64,000 nt of DNA from Paraburkholderia phenazinium (GCF_900142845.1 NZ_FSRU01000001.1:620001-684000); one strand, 5' to 3'; positions 22,137 through 31,455 are shown, counted from the first letter of the stretch. Translations and numbers: made by a program. Notes: generated from the letters alone by a model not told the origin.

Positions 22137-22910
22137 ATGACCCATTCCGCTTTCTGGATCGGCACCAGTTGGAAGATGAACAAGACGCTGGCGCAGGCGC
22201 GCGCGTTCGCCGAGGGTTTGCTTGACGCCGACGCTCGCGCCAACGCCGACTCACGGCTGCAGCGCTTCGTCATTCCACCTTTCACCGCGATCCGCGAGGT
22301 CAAGACAATCCTCGCGAACACGACGGTGAAGGTCGGCGCGCAAAACATGCATTGGGCCGATCGCGGCGCGTGGACCGGCGAGATTTCGCCGTCAATGCTG
22401 GTCGATTGCGCGATGGATCTGGTTGAACTCGGTCACTCCGAGCGGCGCGAACATTTTGGCGAGACCGACGAAACGGTGGGGCTAAAGGTCGAAGCGGCGG
22501 TCCGTCATGGACTGACGCCGCTGATCTGCATTGGCGAGACACTCGCCGACCGCGAACGTGGGCGCGCTCCTGAGGTGCTGGCAGCCGAGGTCCGGGGCGC
22601 ATTGGCGCGCTTGAGTCCGCAACAGCACGCCGCCCCGATTTTGCTCGCGTACGAGCCCGTCTGGGCCATCGGCGAACACGGCATACCGGCCAGCGCCGAC
22701 TATGCCGACGCGCGTCAGGCCGAGATCATTTCGGTGGCGCAAGCCGTTCTTGGCCGCCGCGTACCGTGCCTGTATGGCGGCTCGGTCAACCCGGACAACT
22801 GCGCCGAACTTGCCGCTTGCGCGCATATCGACGGACTGTTTATTGGACGTTCTGCCTGGGACGTCGCCGGCTATCTCGACATCCTGGACCGCATCAGGGC
22901 AGTGCTCTGA
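22137..22910 (+). CDS. eryH: Triosephosphate-isomerase-like enzyme, probable L-erythrulose-1-phosphate isomerase
   Basis: A 257-residue TIM-family protein. It has the catalytic lysine in GTSWKMNKT (housekeeping TpiA usually has NWKMN), histidine in ELGHSERR, glutamate in LAYEPVWAIG and the phosphate loop YGGSVNPDN. In erythritol loci this paralogue turns L-erythrulose 1-phosphate into D-erythrulose 4-phosphate. A five-codon frame (MKKQS) overlaps its ATG by ATGA. Genomic context, next to an rpiB-like gene inside a polyol operon, is the main reason for preferring EryH over glycolytic TpiA. Confidence 0.8.
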   Translation: MTHSAFWIGTSWKMNKTLAQARAFAEGLLDADARANADSRLQRFVIPPFTAIREVKTILANTTVKVGAQNMHWADRGAWTGEISPSMLVDCAMDLVELGHSERREHFGETDETVGLKVEAAVRHGLTPLICIGETLADRERGRAPEVLAAEVRGALARLSPQQHAAPILLAYEPVWAIGEHGIPASADYADARQAEIISVAQAVLGRRVPCLYGGSVNPDNCAELAACAHIDGLFIGRSAWDVAGYLDILDRIRAVL

Positions 22911-22951
22911 CCTGACCGCATGCGTGTAACTCAAACATCACGGAGTTGAAC

Positions 22952-23404
22952 ATGAAACTTGCAATTGCGGGCGACAGCGCTGGGGCGGCACTGGCCCAGG
23001 TGCTGGCCGAATACCTGAAGGACCGTTATGAAGTGTTCGAACTGTCGACCAACGAAACGGACCCAACCGAGCTCTATGCAGAACTGTCCGATCGGGTCGC
23101 TACAGGCGTCATCCATGGCGACTACGACCGCGCCATTCTGATTTGCGGCACCGGTATCGGCGTGAGCATTTCGGCCAACAAGGTGCCGGGCATCCGTGCT
23201 GCGTTGTGCCACGACACCTATTCTGCGGAACGGGCGGCGCTCTCGAACAACGCGCAGATCATCACGATGGGCTCGCGCGTGATCGGCCCTGAGCTGGCCA
23301 AATCCATCGCGGACGCCTTCCTCGCGCAGACGTTCGACGAGCACGGCCGAAGCTCGGGTAACGTGGCGGCGATCAACCAGGTCGATTCGAGGCACCGTCG
23401 GTAG
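22952..23404 (+). CDS. eryI: RpiB/LacAB-family isomerase, probable D-erythrulose-4-phosphate isomerase
   Basis: A 150-residue member of the RpiB/LacA family, predicted to give D-erythrose 4-phosphate for the pentose phosphate pathway. Family segments are [11 protein letters not shown] at the N-terminus, [19 protein letters not shown] with the active-site cysteine, and [19 protein letters not shown]. The ATG at 22952 follows a CGGAG ribosome site; a TTG six bases upstream is less likely. It is placed directly after eryH, as in Brucella and rhizobia. Confidence 0.82.
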   Translation: MKLAIAGDSAGAALAQVLAEYLKDRYEVFELSTNETDPTELYAELSDRVATGVIHGDYDRAILICGTGIGVSISANKVPGIRAALCHDTYSAERAALSNNAQIITMGSRVIGPELAKSIADAFLAQTFDEHGRSSGNVAAINQVDSRHRR

Positions 23405-23469
23405 ACGCCTTTCCGCTCGCCAGATAACACGCGCGCCTTCGGACACGGCGTAATCGGATCGGAGACAGG

Positions 23470-24996
23470 ATGGAGAAGTATCTGCTGGGCCTCGACAGTG
23501 GCTCGACCGCAACCAAGGCTGTCGTCTTCGACACCACGGGTCGGACCGTGGCGGTGGGATCGCGGCGGGTCGAGCAGCGGCAGCCGCGCGCCCGTCATGT
23601 CGAACGCGACATGGAAGAAACCTGGGCCGCGGCGAGTGGCGCGATTCGTGACGCACTTGCGCGCGGCAAGGTGTCCGCGAGCACCATCGCGGCGGTCGGC
23701 GTAACGGGGCACGGCGACGGGCTGTACCTCGTGGATCAGCATGATGCCCCACTCGGCCCTGGCATTCTGTCGCTCGATAGCAGGGCGGTCGCCGTTCGCG
23801 ATCAATGGCGCGACGCGGGCGTCTTGCCACGGGCGTTGGCGCTAACCGGCCAGCAGCCGTATCCTTACGCCGCGGTCAGCCTGCTTAAGTGGATCCAGCT
23901 CAACGAACCTGAGCGTTACGCAAAAATCGGTCATGTGCTGTTTTGCAAGGATTGGCTCCGCCTGCGTCTGACCGGCCTCGCGGCAACCGACCCAACAGAA
24001 GCCAGTTCGTCCTTTACCGACGTCCGCACGCAGCAGTACAGCCGCGAGGTGCTGGATCTATACGGCCTCACGTCGATTGGCCGCGCGTTGCCGGAAATCG
24101 TGCCGTCTACTGTGTCCGCCGGACGTGTCACCGCGCAGGCCGCCGCGCAAACCGGTTTGATGGAGGGCACACCCGTTGCCTGTGGATTGCACGATGTCAC
24201 CTCGAGCGCCGTGGGCATGGGCATCACTGAACCTGGCGTGCTGTCCATCACGGCAGGGACTTTCAGCATCAACGAGATCCTCTCCGATCGCCCGCAAGCG
24301 GATCCGCGCTGGTCGTGCCGCAACGGCACACGGCCTGGCCAGTGGATGAACATGTCGATTTCGCCGGCGTCGTCCAGCAACGTGGACTGGTTCATGCGCG
24401 AGTTTTTCGCTCACGAAGCGCAACAGGCTGAACAACGCGGTTGCTCGCTGTTCGATCTGATTGAAGACGAATTGCAGATTGCGTTCGCCGAACCGAGTTC
24501 CGTGATGTTTCATCCGTTTCTGTTCGGATCGCCTTTCGAACAGGCCGCGAGCGCGTCGTTCTTCGGCATCCGCAGTTGGCACCGTCGCGCCCATCTGGCG
24601 CGTGCGGTGCTCGAAGGCATGATCTTCAATCATCGATATCACGTCGAAGCCCTAACCAGTGTGTTTCCCGCGAAGCGGGCGGGCCTGACCGGCGGCGGTT
24701 CGGCGAGTCCCATGCTGGCACAGATGTTTGCCGACGTTCTAGGAATGCCGATTGATATTCCCGACAGTCAGGAAGCCAGCGCGCTCGGCGCTGCGCTCTG
24801 TGCCGGCGTGAGTGCGGGGGTGTTCGTCTCCCTGCCGGAGGCGGGCGAGCGCGCATGCCGCATCCAGCGGACGCACGGGCCAGACCCGGAACGTCACGGC
24901 CGGTTCAACGAGGTGTACGAGCTCTACCTGCAGCTCATTGCAAACATGAATTCATCGTGGCCGGCGCTCGATCGCGCAGCCATCACACACTCATGA
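23470..24996 (+). CDS. Second FGGY-family carbohydrate kinase of the polyol locus
   Basis: A 508-residue kinase with the N-terminal loop LLGLDSGSTATKAVVFDTTG, GVTGHGDGLYLVD near residue 78 and the C-terminal AGLTGGGSASPMLAQMFADV. It is only distantly like the kinase at 13374, so it is a second enzyme and not a recent duplicate. Its stop overlaps the start of the following dehydrogenase (TCATGACG), so the two act as a pair. The substrate is unknown; another tetritol, a ketose such as erythrulose, or glycerol are possible. Confidence 0.85.
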   Translation: MEKYLLGLDSGSTATKAVVFDTTGRTVAVGSRRVEQRQPRARHVERDMEETWAAASGAIRDALARGKVSASTIAAVGVTGHGDGLYLVDQHDAPLGPGILSLDSRAVAVRDQWRDAGVLPRALALTGQQPYPYAAVSLLKWIQLNEPERYAKIGHVLFCKDWLRLRLTGLAATDPTEASSSFTDVRTQQYSREVLDLYGLTSIGRALPEIVPSTVSAGRVTAQAAAQTGLMEGTPVACGLHDVTSSAVGMGITEPGVLSITAGTFSINEILSDRPQADPRWSCRNGTRPGQWMNMSISPASSSNVDWFMREFFAHEAQQAEQRGCSLFDLIEDELQIAFAEPSSVMFHPFLFGSPFEQAASASFFGIRSWHRRAHLARAVLEGMIFNHRYHVEALTSVFPAKRAGLTGGGSASPMLAQMFADVLGMPIDIPDSQEASALGAALCAGVSAGVFVSLPEAGERACRIQRTHGPDPERHGRFNEVYELYLQLIANMNSSWPALDRAAITHS

Positions 24997-26735
24997 CGAG
25001 CCAGACGATGACTCAACGATCCCGTGAATTTTTTCTCGAACGGCTGACGCAGCAGAGCCGTGTCAGCGTGCTGATTGTGGGGGGAGGGATCAACGGCGCA
25101 GGGCTATTCCGTGATCTGTCGTTGCAACAGGTCGATTGCCTGCTGATCGACAAGGCGGACTTTGCTTCAGGCGCGAGTTCTGCGCCGTCCCGGCTGATTC
25201 ACGGCGGGCTTAAGTACCTGGAAACCGGCGAGTTTCGCCTTGTTGCCGAATCGACGCTGGAGCGCAACCTGTTGCTGAAAAACGCGCCACACTTCGTGCT
25301 GCCGCTGGAGACAGTCTTGCCGATCCATTCGTACTTTGGCGGCGTTGTTGCGTCCGTGCTGCGGTTTTTCGGCGTCCGGTCGAAGCTTGCCGATCGCGGC
25401 GCGATCATTTCGAAACTCGGGCTGATGATCTACGATTTTCTGGGCCGTCATGACCGCACGATGCCGCGCCACCACGTCGCGTTCAGAAATCGTTCGCTTC
25501 GAAACTTACCGCTGCTCGATCCCGCGATCAAGGCAACGGTGACGTATTTCGATGCACAGGTGACACAGGCCGAACGATTGAACTACGAACTGGTTGCCGA
25601 CGGCCAGGCCGCGTGCGACGAAGCCGCAGCAGCGAATTACGTCACGGTCGATCATGTGGACGGGGAGACGGTGTGGCTACGCGACCTGGTGTCGGGGAAG
25701 GGCTACGCGGTCAAACCTGCTGTCGTCATCAATGCCGGCGGCGCGTGGATCGACAGTGTCAACCGGTTGCTGGGCATCGAACGAAAGTACATTGGCGGGA
25801 CGAAAGGATCGCACCTGATACTAAGGCATCCTGAACTACAGGCTCAGCTACGAGGCCGCATGGTTTACTTCGGCTCCAAGGACGGTCGCATATGCCTCGT
25901 TTACCCGTTTATGGGTCAGCTTCTGGTTGGCTCGACCGATCTGCGCGTGAGCGATCCCGACCAGGTTCGCTGTGAGGACAATGAAGTTGACTATATGCTC
26001 GGTGTACTGCGGGAGATTTTTCCCCGATTGAAGCTCGACGTATCGGACATCACGTTTCGCTACAGCGGTGTGCGGCCGTTACCTTTTTCCGATGCGGCAA
26101 ACCCGGGCGACGTGAGTCGCGATCACGTGGTTCATGTCGATCTTCTGCCTGAAACCCGCATTCCTTTGCTTTCGCTGGTGGGTGGCAAGTGGACGACCTT
26201 CCGGGCATTCGCCGAATCGGTTGCCGACGATACGCTCAGACGCCTCGGACGCTCACGTAAGGTCAGTACTCGCAACGAACCCATCGGTGGCGGCCTTAAC
26301 TTTCCACTTGCTCCGGTGGACCGGGCTGCATGGATCGACGAACTCGCTGCGCGCTGCGGTGTTTCGGTGGAACGCGCTAGAACTTTACTCTCGCGGTACG
26401 GGACACGTGCGTCCGCGATTGCTGAGTTTTGCTCGCCGGCGAACGATGAGGTTCATGATGAGCCGCTCACCAGTGAGCCAGATTACACGGTCCGGGAAAT
26501 TCAATACCTCTGTGAGCAAGAAGCCGTCACGCGTCTTTCGGATCTACTTTTTCGCCGGACGACGATTGCGCTTTCCGGTCAATTGACCGGCGCGATGCTC
26601 GCCGAAACTGCGGCGATTGCCGCACGTGCGCTGGGATGGGAATCGGTTCGCGTACAAGAGGAAATCGAGGCAGTCTGCGATGTCGGTCGACGGCGTCATG
26701 GAATGGTACTTCGCGATGCCGAGCTTGCGCATTAG
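24993..26735 (+). CDS. Second GlpD-like FAD-dependent glycerol-3-phosphate/polyol-phosphate dehydrogenase
   Basis: A 580-residue flavoprotein with the Rossmann motif VLIVGGGINGAGLFRDLSL, the segment SRLIHGGLKYLETGE and a C-terminal LVGGKWTTFRAFAES, all of the GlpD family. The ATG at 24993 overlaps the kinase stop; another in-frame ATG is at 25008. An open frame upstream to 24855 lies inside the kinase gene and is not used. It is longer than the eryB product and ends the locus. Paired with the second kinase it would oxidise that kinase's product. Confidence 0.85.
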   Translation: MTSQTMTQRSREFFLERLTQQSRVSVLIVGGGINGAGLFRDLSLQQVDCLLIDKADFASGASSAPSRLIHGGLKYLETGEFRLVAESTLERNLLLKNAPHFVLPLETVLPIHSYFGGVVASVLRFFGVRSKLADRGAIISKLGLMIYDFLGRHDRTMPRHHVAFRNRSLRNLPLLDPAIKATVTYFDAQVTQAERLNYELVADGQAACDEAAAANYVTVDHVDGETVWLRDLVSGKGYAVKPAVVINAGGAWIDSVNRLLGIERKYIGGTKGSHLILRHPELQAQLRGRMVYFGSKDGRICLVYPFMGQLLVGSTDLRVSDPDQVRCEDNEVDYMLGVLREIFPRLKLDVSDITFRYSGVRPLPFSDAANPGDVSRDHVVHVDLLPETRIPLLSLVGGKWTTFRAFAESVADDTLRRLGRSRKVSTRNEPIGGGLNFPLAPVDRAAWIDELAARCGVSVERARTLLSRYGTRASAIAEFCSPANDEVHDEPLTSEPDYTVREIQYLCEQEAVTRLSDLLFRRTTIALSGQLTGAMLAETAAIAARALGWESVRVQEEIEAVCDVGRRRHGMVLRDAELAH

Positions 26736-26882
26736 CCCGGTCATCGAAGGGGGCCTTCCACAGCAACCGAAGGCGTTGTTCATTGGCACGTGCCGGTGAT
26801 CGGGAATCGAGGCCCTACGCCGGCTCGCAGTGGTCCGTGCCGTTCATGCAGGTGCCACATAATAAATCCCCGTTGCCTCTAA

Positions 26883-26902
26883 TACTGTATAAATGTACAG
26901 TA
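26883..26902. promoter_or_regulatory. LexA (SOS) box
   Basis: TACTGTATAAATGTACAGTA fits the CTGT-N8-ACAG SOS operator, with extended flanks (TA...TA), and differs from the E. coli consensus only in the middle. It lies 61 bases before an 11-codon leader frame (26936-26971), which overlaps the start of the 2'-5' RNA ligase-like gene at 26964. The rest of 26736-26963 shows no gene. Confidence 0.8.
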
Positions 26903-26935
26903 TCGGCAATAACGCGAGAACGGAGATTCACCGAC

Positions 26936-26971
26936 ATGCCTGCTTTATCGTCTCGGGCGCATCATGCCTGA
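26936..26971 (+). other. Possible 11-codon leader peptide overlapping the RNA ligase-like gene
   Basis: ATG CCT GCT TTA TCG... encodes MPALSSRAHHA and ends in TGA that overlaps the next ATG (ATGCCTGA). GGAG lies ten bases before its start. It may couple translation to the downstream gene, or be the stub of a deleted SOS gene. Confidence 0.35.
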
Positions 26972-27563
26972 CCAACTCTGGTTGCCGGGGCTGGAGGCGC
27001 CGCCCGTCCCAACAGACGGCCTGTTCTTCGCAGTCATGCCCGACGTCAATACAGCGGGCAGCATCGCGAAACTCGCACAGCAGATCTGCGGTGAGACCCG
27101 CTCGAAGAGCAAGCCGCTTGCCGCCAACCGCCTCCACGTCACGCTGCAGCATCTTGGGAATTTCGCAGGTGGTCTGCCGCAAGAGCGAGTCGATGCCGCG
27201 ATCAAAGCCGCCGCGTCAATCAGAATGGAGCCGTTCAGCGTCGAGTTCGACCATGCTTTGAGTTTTGCATCGAAACCTAGGCCCGGACCCGTGGTGTTGG
27301 GAGGCGGTGAGGGCGTGGTCGGCCTCCACGCGCTCCACGAGGCGCTAGCACGGGCATTGCAAAACGAAGGATTCGGCGATCGCGCCGTTGTGCCGAACGC
27401 GGCGCATTACACGCCACACGTTACGCTCGCTTACGGCATGCCCTGGATCGCGGCCCGTCCCGTTGACGCGGTCAGTTGGAACGTGCGCGAGTTTGTCTTG
27501 ATGCACAGCCTGCTCGGCCGTACCCGGCATGTTGCGCTGGCGCGGTGGCCGTTGGCAGGATAG
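26964..27563 (+). CDS. 2'-5' RNA ligase family (2H phosphoesterase, ThpR/LigT-like)
   Basis: A 199-residue protein with two HxTx motifs, LHVTLQHLG near residue 53 and TPHVTLAYG near residue 153, which form the 2H phosphoesterase active site. Family members hydrolyse cyclic phosphodiesters or join 2'-5' RNA ends in vitro. The true cellular role is generally unclear. The LexA box immediately upstream suggests DNA-damage induction, unusual for this family as I know it. It is convergent with the transporter at 27694. A GCGGTGG/CCACCGC hairpin lies between them at 27599-27617. Confidence 0.82.
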   Translation: MPDQLWLPGLEAPPVPTDGLFFAVMPDVNTAGSIAKLAQQICGETRSKSKPLAANRLHVTLQHLGNFAGGLPQERVDAAIKAAASIRMEPFSVEFDHALSFASKPRPGPVVLGGGEGVVGLHALHEALARALQNEGFGDRAVVPNAAHYTPHVTLAYGMPWIAARPVDAVSWNVREFVLMHSLLGRTRHVALARWPLAG

Positions 27564-27693
27564 GCGAGATACGACGGGGTGGTATCGCTCGCAATCTGGC
27601 GGTGGGGGATCCACCGCGCCTACTCATCGTATCGAGGCAGGTGAACTTCGACAGAGCGGCATACGCCAGCAGTACCGACCCGCGTGGCCCCGA

Positions 27694-29001
27694 TCAATGG
27701 GGTGAACTGAACTTCATCAACCACATAGCCGCCGCCGCACCAAGCGATGCTACCGCGGTCGTGCTGAACAACGCTGCGGTGCCCATGCCCGCGTCCAGCA
27801 GCAGGCCGCCTAAAACCGGACCGCAGATCGCACCGACGCGGCCAATGCCCATGGCCCATCCCACACCGGTGGCGCGCAGGTGCGTTCCGTAAAAGCTCGC
27901 ACAGAACGAAACGGTGCACATCTGGGCTCCGATGCTTAGCATGCCGGCCACAAAGGCGGTCACGCAGAGCAATGTGCCGGACCCTTGTACTTGCCCCATC
28001 AGGAAAATCGCAACCGCACCGCCACCGTAGGCGCAGCCGATGACGATCGGCGGGGCAAAACGGTCTGCGAGTCGTCCGATTCCAACGCAGCCGAATACCG
28101 CACCCAGATTCAGCATCGACACGGCGATGACCGCCAAGCCGACGTCGGCGCCCGTGCTTCTCGCCACCAGGGGAATCCAGTTGATCAGAAAATAGGTGAG
28201 TAGAAGGCTCAGGAAAAGCGTTGCCCAGAGTAGTAGCGTTCCCAATGCACGACGGTCGGCAAAGAGGCCGGCGATCGAGATGCGCTCCGGTGGCGACAGC
28301 GCCGTCAGATCGACATCCCAGTCGCGGTCATTGCCGAGGCGAGTCAGGATGCGCTGCACTTTGGCGTGTTTTCCACGGCGGGCAAGATATTCGATCGACT
28401 CCGGAACGACTGCCATGAAAACCGGCATGATCAGAATCGGCAAGGCGCCACCCGCGATGAAGGCGCTTTTCCACCCCCATTGGGCAACGAGCTTTCCACA
28501 AAGCAGTCCACCAATCACGGCGCCTACGGGGAACCCGCAGAACATCAACGACACGAGCGACTCGCGGCTTCGCTTCGGCGCATACTCGGAGGCGAGCGAG
28601 ATAAAGCACGGCAGCGCGCCGCCGAGTCCAAGACCGGTTCCAAAGCGCATCGCTACGAGTGAGTGAATGGACCCGGCTAGTGGTGTCAGCAGCGTTCCCA
28701 CCGCGAAGATCAGCACGGAAATAAACAGCCCCGGCTTGCGGCCGATGCGGTCGCCAAGCGGTCCCAGCGTAAGTGCCCCGACGAAGCTGCCCAACAGACC
28801 CGCGCCGAAGACCGGTCCGAACGACGATGCCGGGATGTTCCACGCGTCAGCAATATGGGGCGCGACGAATGCAATGGACTGCGTATCAAATCCGTCGATC
28901 ATTGCAATGGCCGCGCACAACACCATGATGACGATTTGCAGGGAGGAAAGCCGGCTGACATCGATAGCCGACTCGGGCGAGACATGATGGCTGCTGCTCA
29001 T
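27694..29001 (-). CDS. MFS transporter, aromatic acid:H+ symporter (AAHS) family
   Basis: A 435-residue inner-membrane carrier with 12 expected helices. AIAMIDGFDTQSIAF in helix 1 and GPLGDRIGRKPGL between helices 2 and 3 are hallmarks of AAHS carriers such as PcaK and MhpT, which bring in aromatic acids with protons. AAGGA precedes the ATG. It is the last gene of a minus-strand block that also holds a close paralogue at 32405. Substrate cannot be told from the sequence. Confidence 0.87.
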   Translation of the reverse strand: MSSSHHVSPESAIDVSRLSSLQIVIMVLCAAIAMIDGFDTQSIAFVAPHIADAWNIPASSFGPVFGAGLLGSFVGALTLGPLGDRIGRKPGLFISVLIFAVGTLLTPLAGSIHSLVAMRFGTGLGLGGALPCFISLASEYAPKRSRESLVSLMFCGFPVGAVIGGLLCGKLVAQWGWKSAFIAGGALPILIMPVFMAVVPESIEYLARRGKHAKVQRILTRLGNDRDWDVDLTALSPPERISIAGLFADRRALGTLLLWATLFLSLLLTYFLINWIPLVARSTGADVGLAVIAVSMLNLGAVFGCVGIGRLADRFAPPIVIGCAYGGGAVAIFLMGQVQGSGTLLCVTAFVAGMLSIGAQMCTVSFCASFYGTHLRATGVGWAMGIGRVGAICGPVLGGLLLDAGMGTAALFSTTAVASLGAAAAMWLMKFSSPH

Positions 29002-29109
29002 CGTAATCCTTTTTATATGCTGTCGACGCTAGCGCAGCAGTGCCGGAGGAGCGCTGCGATGCATCGGCGGCCCCGTGTGCACGTAGTGCCCGCCGACACT
29101 CAATTCCGC

Positions 29110-29544
29110 TTACGAACCCGTTGATATGGGTGCTCCCCCATTGAGCGCCAATTCGCGCTTGATGACGCGTCGTTCGATGAACCACACGCCCGCATCGTTC
29201 CGGCGCAGCGTGTCGAAAAGGTCATTGATCCGCGTTTGCACCGTGCCCTCCGGAAGGCGCTGTTCGACGGTCACCTGTATCGCTGTTGTCTGCACCAGGG
29301 TGGCGTCGTCTTCCTCTTCGATCCGCAGGTTGGACCAGATGTGCCTCGTCTTGCGGCCGTATTCCGCATGGCGCCTTTCGCAGTCTCGTGCGATCGCGTC
29401 CCGTCCGATCAACTCTTGCCCTCCAACATGCAATACGCCGCGCGGCGAGAACAATGCCGCCAGCGAATCGCCTTCGCCACGGTCCGCATACCACGCAAAA
29501 TCGCTCAGCAATCGTTCGATTGCGTGGATATCATCGTGTTCCAC
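29110..29544 (-). CDS. SnoaL/NTF2-like domain protein
   Basis: A 144-residue small alpha-beta barrel protein with the family opening IHAIERLLSDFAWYADRGEG and a cone-shaped pocket region near LFSPRGVLHVGGQ. It starts with GTG, eight bases after a perfect AGGAGG. The NTF2-like superfamily includes dehydratases, isomerases and ring-hydroxylating dioxygenase small subunits, so a catalytic or binding role on an aromatic or cyclic substrate is possible. Position between a porin and an AAHS carrier supports work on an imported compound. Function is not assigned. Confidence 0.75.
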   Translation of the reverse strand: MEHDDIHAIERLLSDFAWYADRGEGDSLAALFSPRGVLHVGGQELIGRDAIARDCERRHAEYGRKTRHIWSNLRIEEEDDATLVQTTAIQVTVEQRLPEGTVQTRINDLFDTLRRNDAGVWFIERRVIKRELALNGGAPISTGS

Positions 29545-29616
29545 AGCTCAATCCTCCTAAGTTAATGACGGCGGTGAAGAGACGTCTAAATAAGGTGCGT
29601 TGGTGAATGAGTGTCT

Positions 29617-30831
29617 CTAGAAGCGGAGTGTCATACCCACGCGTCCTAGCGTTTGCGTACTGCCCGATGAGGTTCCACCTGAGCCGATGATGGTTGCCTG
29701 CACGTTTGCCGAATCGCCACCCGCCCATTGCCGCACCAACGTGGCATAGATGAAGGTGTTCCTGGAGAGGTCATGCGCAAGCGTCAGTCCCACCTGATTG
29801 GCTTTGTTCTTTTCTAGAACCGCGTTGCCCTGGTCAAACTGATAGTCGAGTACGACCTTATCGACGGAGGTGAGCGGGTAATAGCCGCCTACCTCATAGA
29901 CGTTCACCTGGCCACCGGTATAGGTGTTTTCGGTGTTGGTAAACATGGCGTCAATGTACCCACCGTTGAACACCGCCACGCGGCCTCCCACGCCCCAGTT
30001 TCTGATGCCGTTATTGCCGTCGTTGATGCCGGGGAATTTCGTATAGGTGTACGCCGCGTCCAGCGTGACAGTGCCGTTGGTGTAACGCATCCCGTAACTC
30101 TGCGTGCTGTCCTGACTGGTGCTACCCGCCTGACCGCCGAATGCATACATCGCGCCGAACCGGAAGCCGCCATAGTTCGTACTCTCGTAGGCAACCGAAT
30201 TGTTCGTGGTGATGGACCCGGCCGTTCTGTCGAAGTCCATTGCGCCATTGGGCAAACCCAGCTTTGCAAAGGGCCCTTGCTGCGTAAAGTAGACCGGGCT
30301 AATACGAAGCTCGGCCCCCCAGCGATCGATGGTCATGTACTTGAACATGAAATCGAACTGGTTGCCCAGCGTGAGCGCACCGAGCTTATCGTCCTGCAAG
30401 CCCACCCAGGATTCTTTGCCGAACAATAAGCCGTTCGTCATCGCACCTGTGCCCGAATTGAAGTTATCGACCAGCTTGAAGATGGCCTGTGTCCCGCCGC
30501 CCAGATCCTCCACGCCTCGCAGACCCCACACGGTCGGTACCATGGTTCCGCCCTGGAAGAACAGGTTGCCTTTGCCGCTCTGATTGGATGTATAGGTCAG
30601 GCCGGAATCAATAATGCCGTACAACGTCACGCTGCCCTGCGCAAAGACAGATGGGCTCGCAGCAGCACCTAACAGGCAAACTGATACTCCCATCAGGATT
30701 CGTGCGCGAGCTTTGCCCCTTCCTGAAAAGCCGGCGCTCGCAGCCCTGTGGCGTTCCGTGTCGCGTCGGCGTTCTCTTCGCTCAGCACGGGACAAAAAAG
30801 CAAAAATCGGCAATACGAATTTCATTATCAC
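29617..30831 (-). CDS. Gram-negative porin (Omp_C family)
   Basis: Outer-membrane trimeric porin of 404 residues for passive uptake. The mature part begins QGSVTLYGIIDSGLTYTSN, typical of Burkholderia porins, and the chain ends in LGRVGMTLRF with a terminal phenylalanine for BAM recognition. GTG at 30831 with AGGAG six bases upstream is the best start. This gives an unusual 65-residue N-terminus with an Arg-rich stretch (RRERRRDTERHRA) before the hydrophobic signal core (MGVSVCLLGAAASPSVFA). An internal ATG 46 codons in would give a normal signal peptide but lacks a ribosome site. Confidence 0.9.
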   Translation of the reverse strand: MIMKFVLPIFAFLSRAERRERRRDTERHRAASAGFSGRGKARARILMGVSVCLLGAAASPSVFAQGSVTLYGIIDSGLTYTSNQSGKGNLFFQGGTMVPTVWGLRGVEDLGGGTQAIFKLVDNFNSGTGAMTNGLLFGKESWVGLQDDKLGALTLGNQFDFMFKYMTIDRWGAELRISPVYFTQQGPFAKLGLPNGAMDFDRTAGSITTNNSVAYESTNYGGFRFGAMYAFGGQAGSTSQDSTQSYGMRYTNGTVTLDAAYTYTKFPGINDGNNGIRNWGVGGRVAVFNGGYIDAMFTNTENTYTGGQVNVYEVGGYYPLTSVDKVVLDYQFDQGNAVLEKNKANQVGLTLAHDLSRNTFIYATLVRQWAGGDSANVQATIIGSGGTSSGSTQTLGRVGMTLRF

Positions 30832-30980
30832 ATCGGTCTCCTAACCACATCTAATTTGAGTATTAATATATTTGGGGAAAACATCTCTTCTGTACGCGTA
30901 AAGCACGACGCCCTGCGTTCCCGATCGTTCAGGAACGCAACAACACTTCCATGATTGAGATTCAGGCGATTGCCGGCGCG

Positions 30981-31412
30981 TTAGCCGGCGTCCGCCTTCA
31001 GACCGACGCTTTCGACTGCAAAGACGGCACAGATCTCGTCGACTTCCGACTTATCCCCGCTAATCCCTATTGCACCCACAACGTCGTTGTTTTCATCGCG
31101 CACGAGCACACCGCCGGGCACGGGAGCAATGCGTCCACCAGAGATATCGCCTAGCGCCGCAAAGAACGCGGGGGCGGCTAGAGCGCGCTCCGCGAGTACG
31201 CGGCCACCCAACCCCATGCCGAGCACTCCCCACGCTTTGGCCTGAGCGATCTGCGGGCGAAGAATGCCGGAACCGTCTTCGCGCTTTAGCGCCAGCAAAT
31301 GTCCTCCGGCATCCAGGACCGCTACCGTCAACGGCATACAGTTGATCGCCCGTCCTTTCTCCAGCGCCAGATCGACGATTCGGGATGCTTGACTCAACGA
31401 TAGAGCTGGCAT
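30981..31412 (-). CDS. GlcG/HbpS-like heme-binding family protein
   Basis: A 143-residue protein of the GlcG/HbpS (DUF336) family: LSQASRIVDLALEKGRA, LTVAVLDAGGHLLAL and the Gly-rich PVPGGVLVRDENNDVVGAIG. Members are found in many catabolic clusters and some bind heme or corrinoids; the general function is unclear. The start at 31412 (MPALSLSQ) is favoured by homology, with an AAAGG site. An upstream in-frame start to 31517 would overlap the bicupin gene. It lies between the porin and bicupin genes on the same strand. Confidence 0.8.
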   Translation of the reverse strand: MPALSLSQASRIVDLALEKGRAINCMPLTVAVLDAGGHLLALKREDGSGILRPQIAQAKAWGVLGMGLGGRVLAERALAAPAFFAALGDISGGRIAPVPGGVLVRDENNDVVGAIGISGDKSEVDEICAVFAVESVGLKADAG

Positions 31413-31455
31413 TGTTGAACCTTTGAAATAAGTTGATTGATTTGCGCCGGCCCGG

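Noticed and set aside
22123..22140. Five-codon frame MKKQS overlapping the eryH start
   Set aside because: Too short to call; may be chance, though the ATGA overlap was noted.
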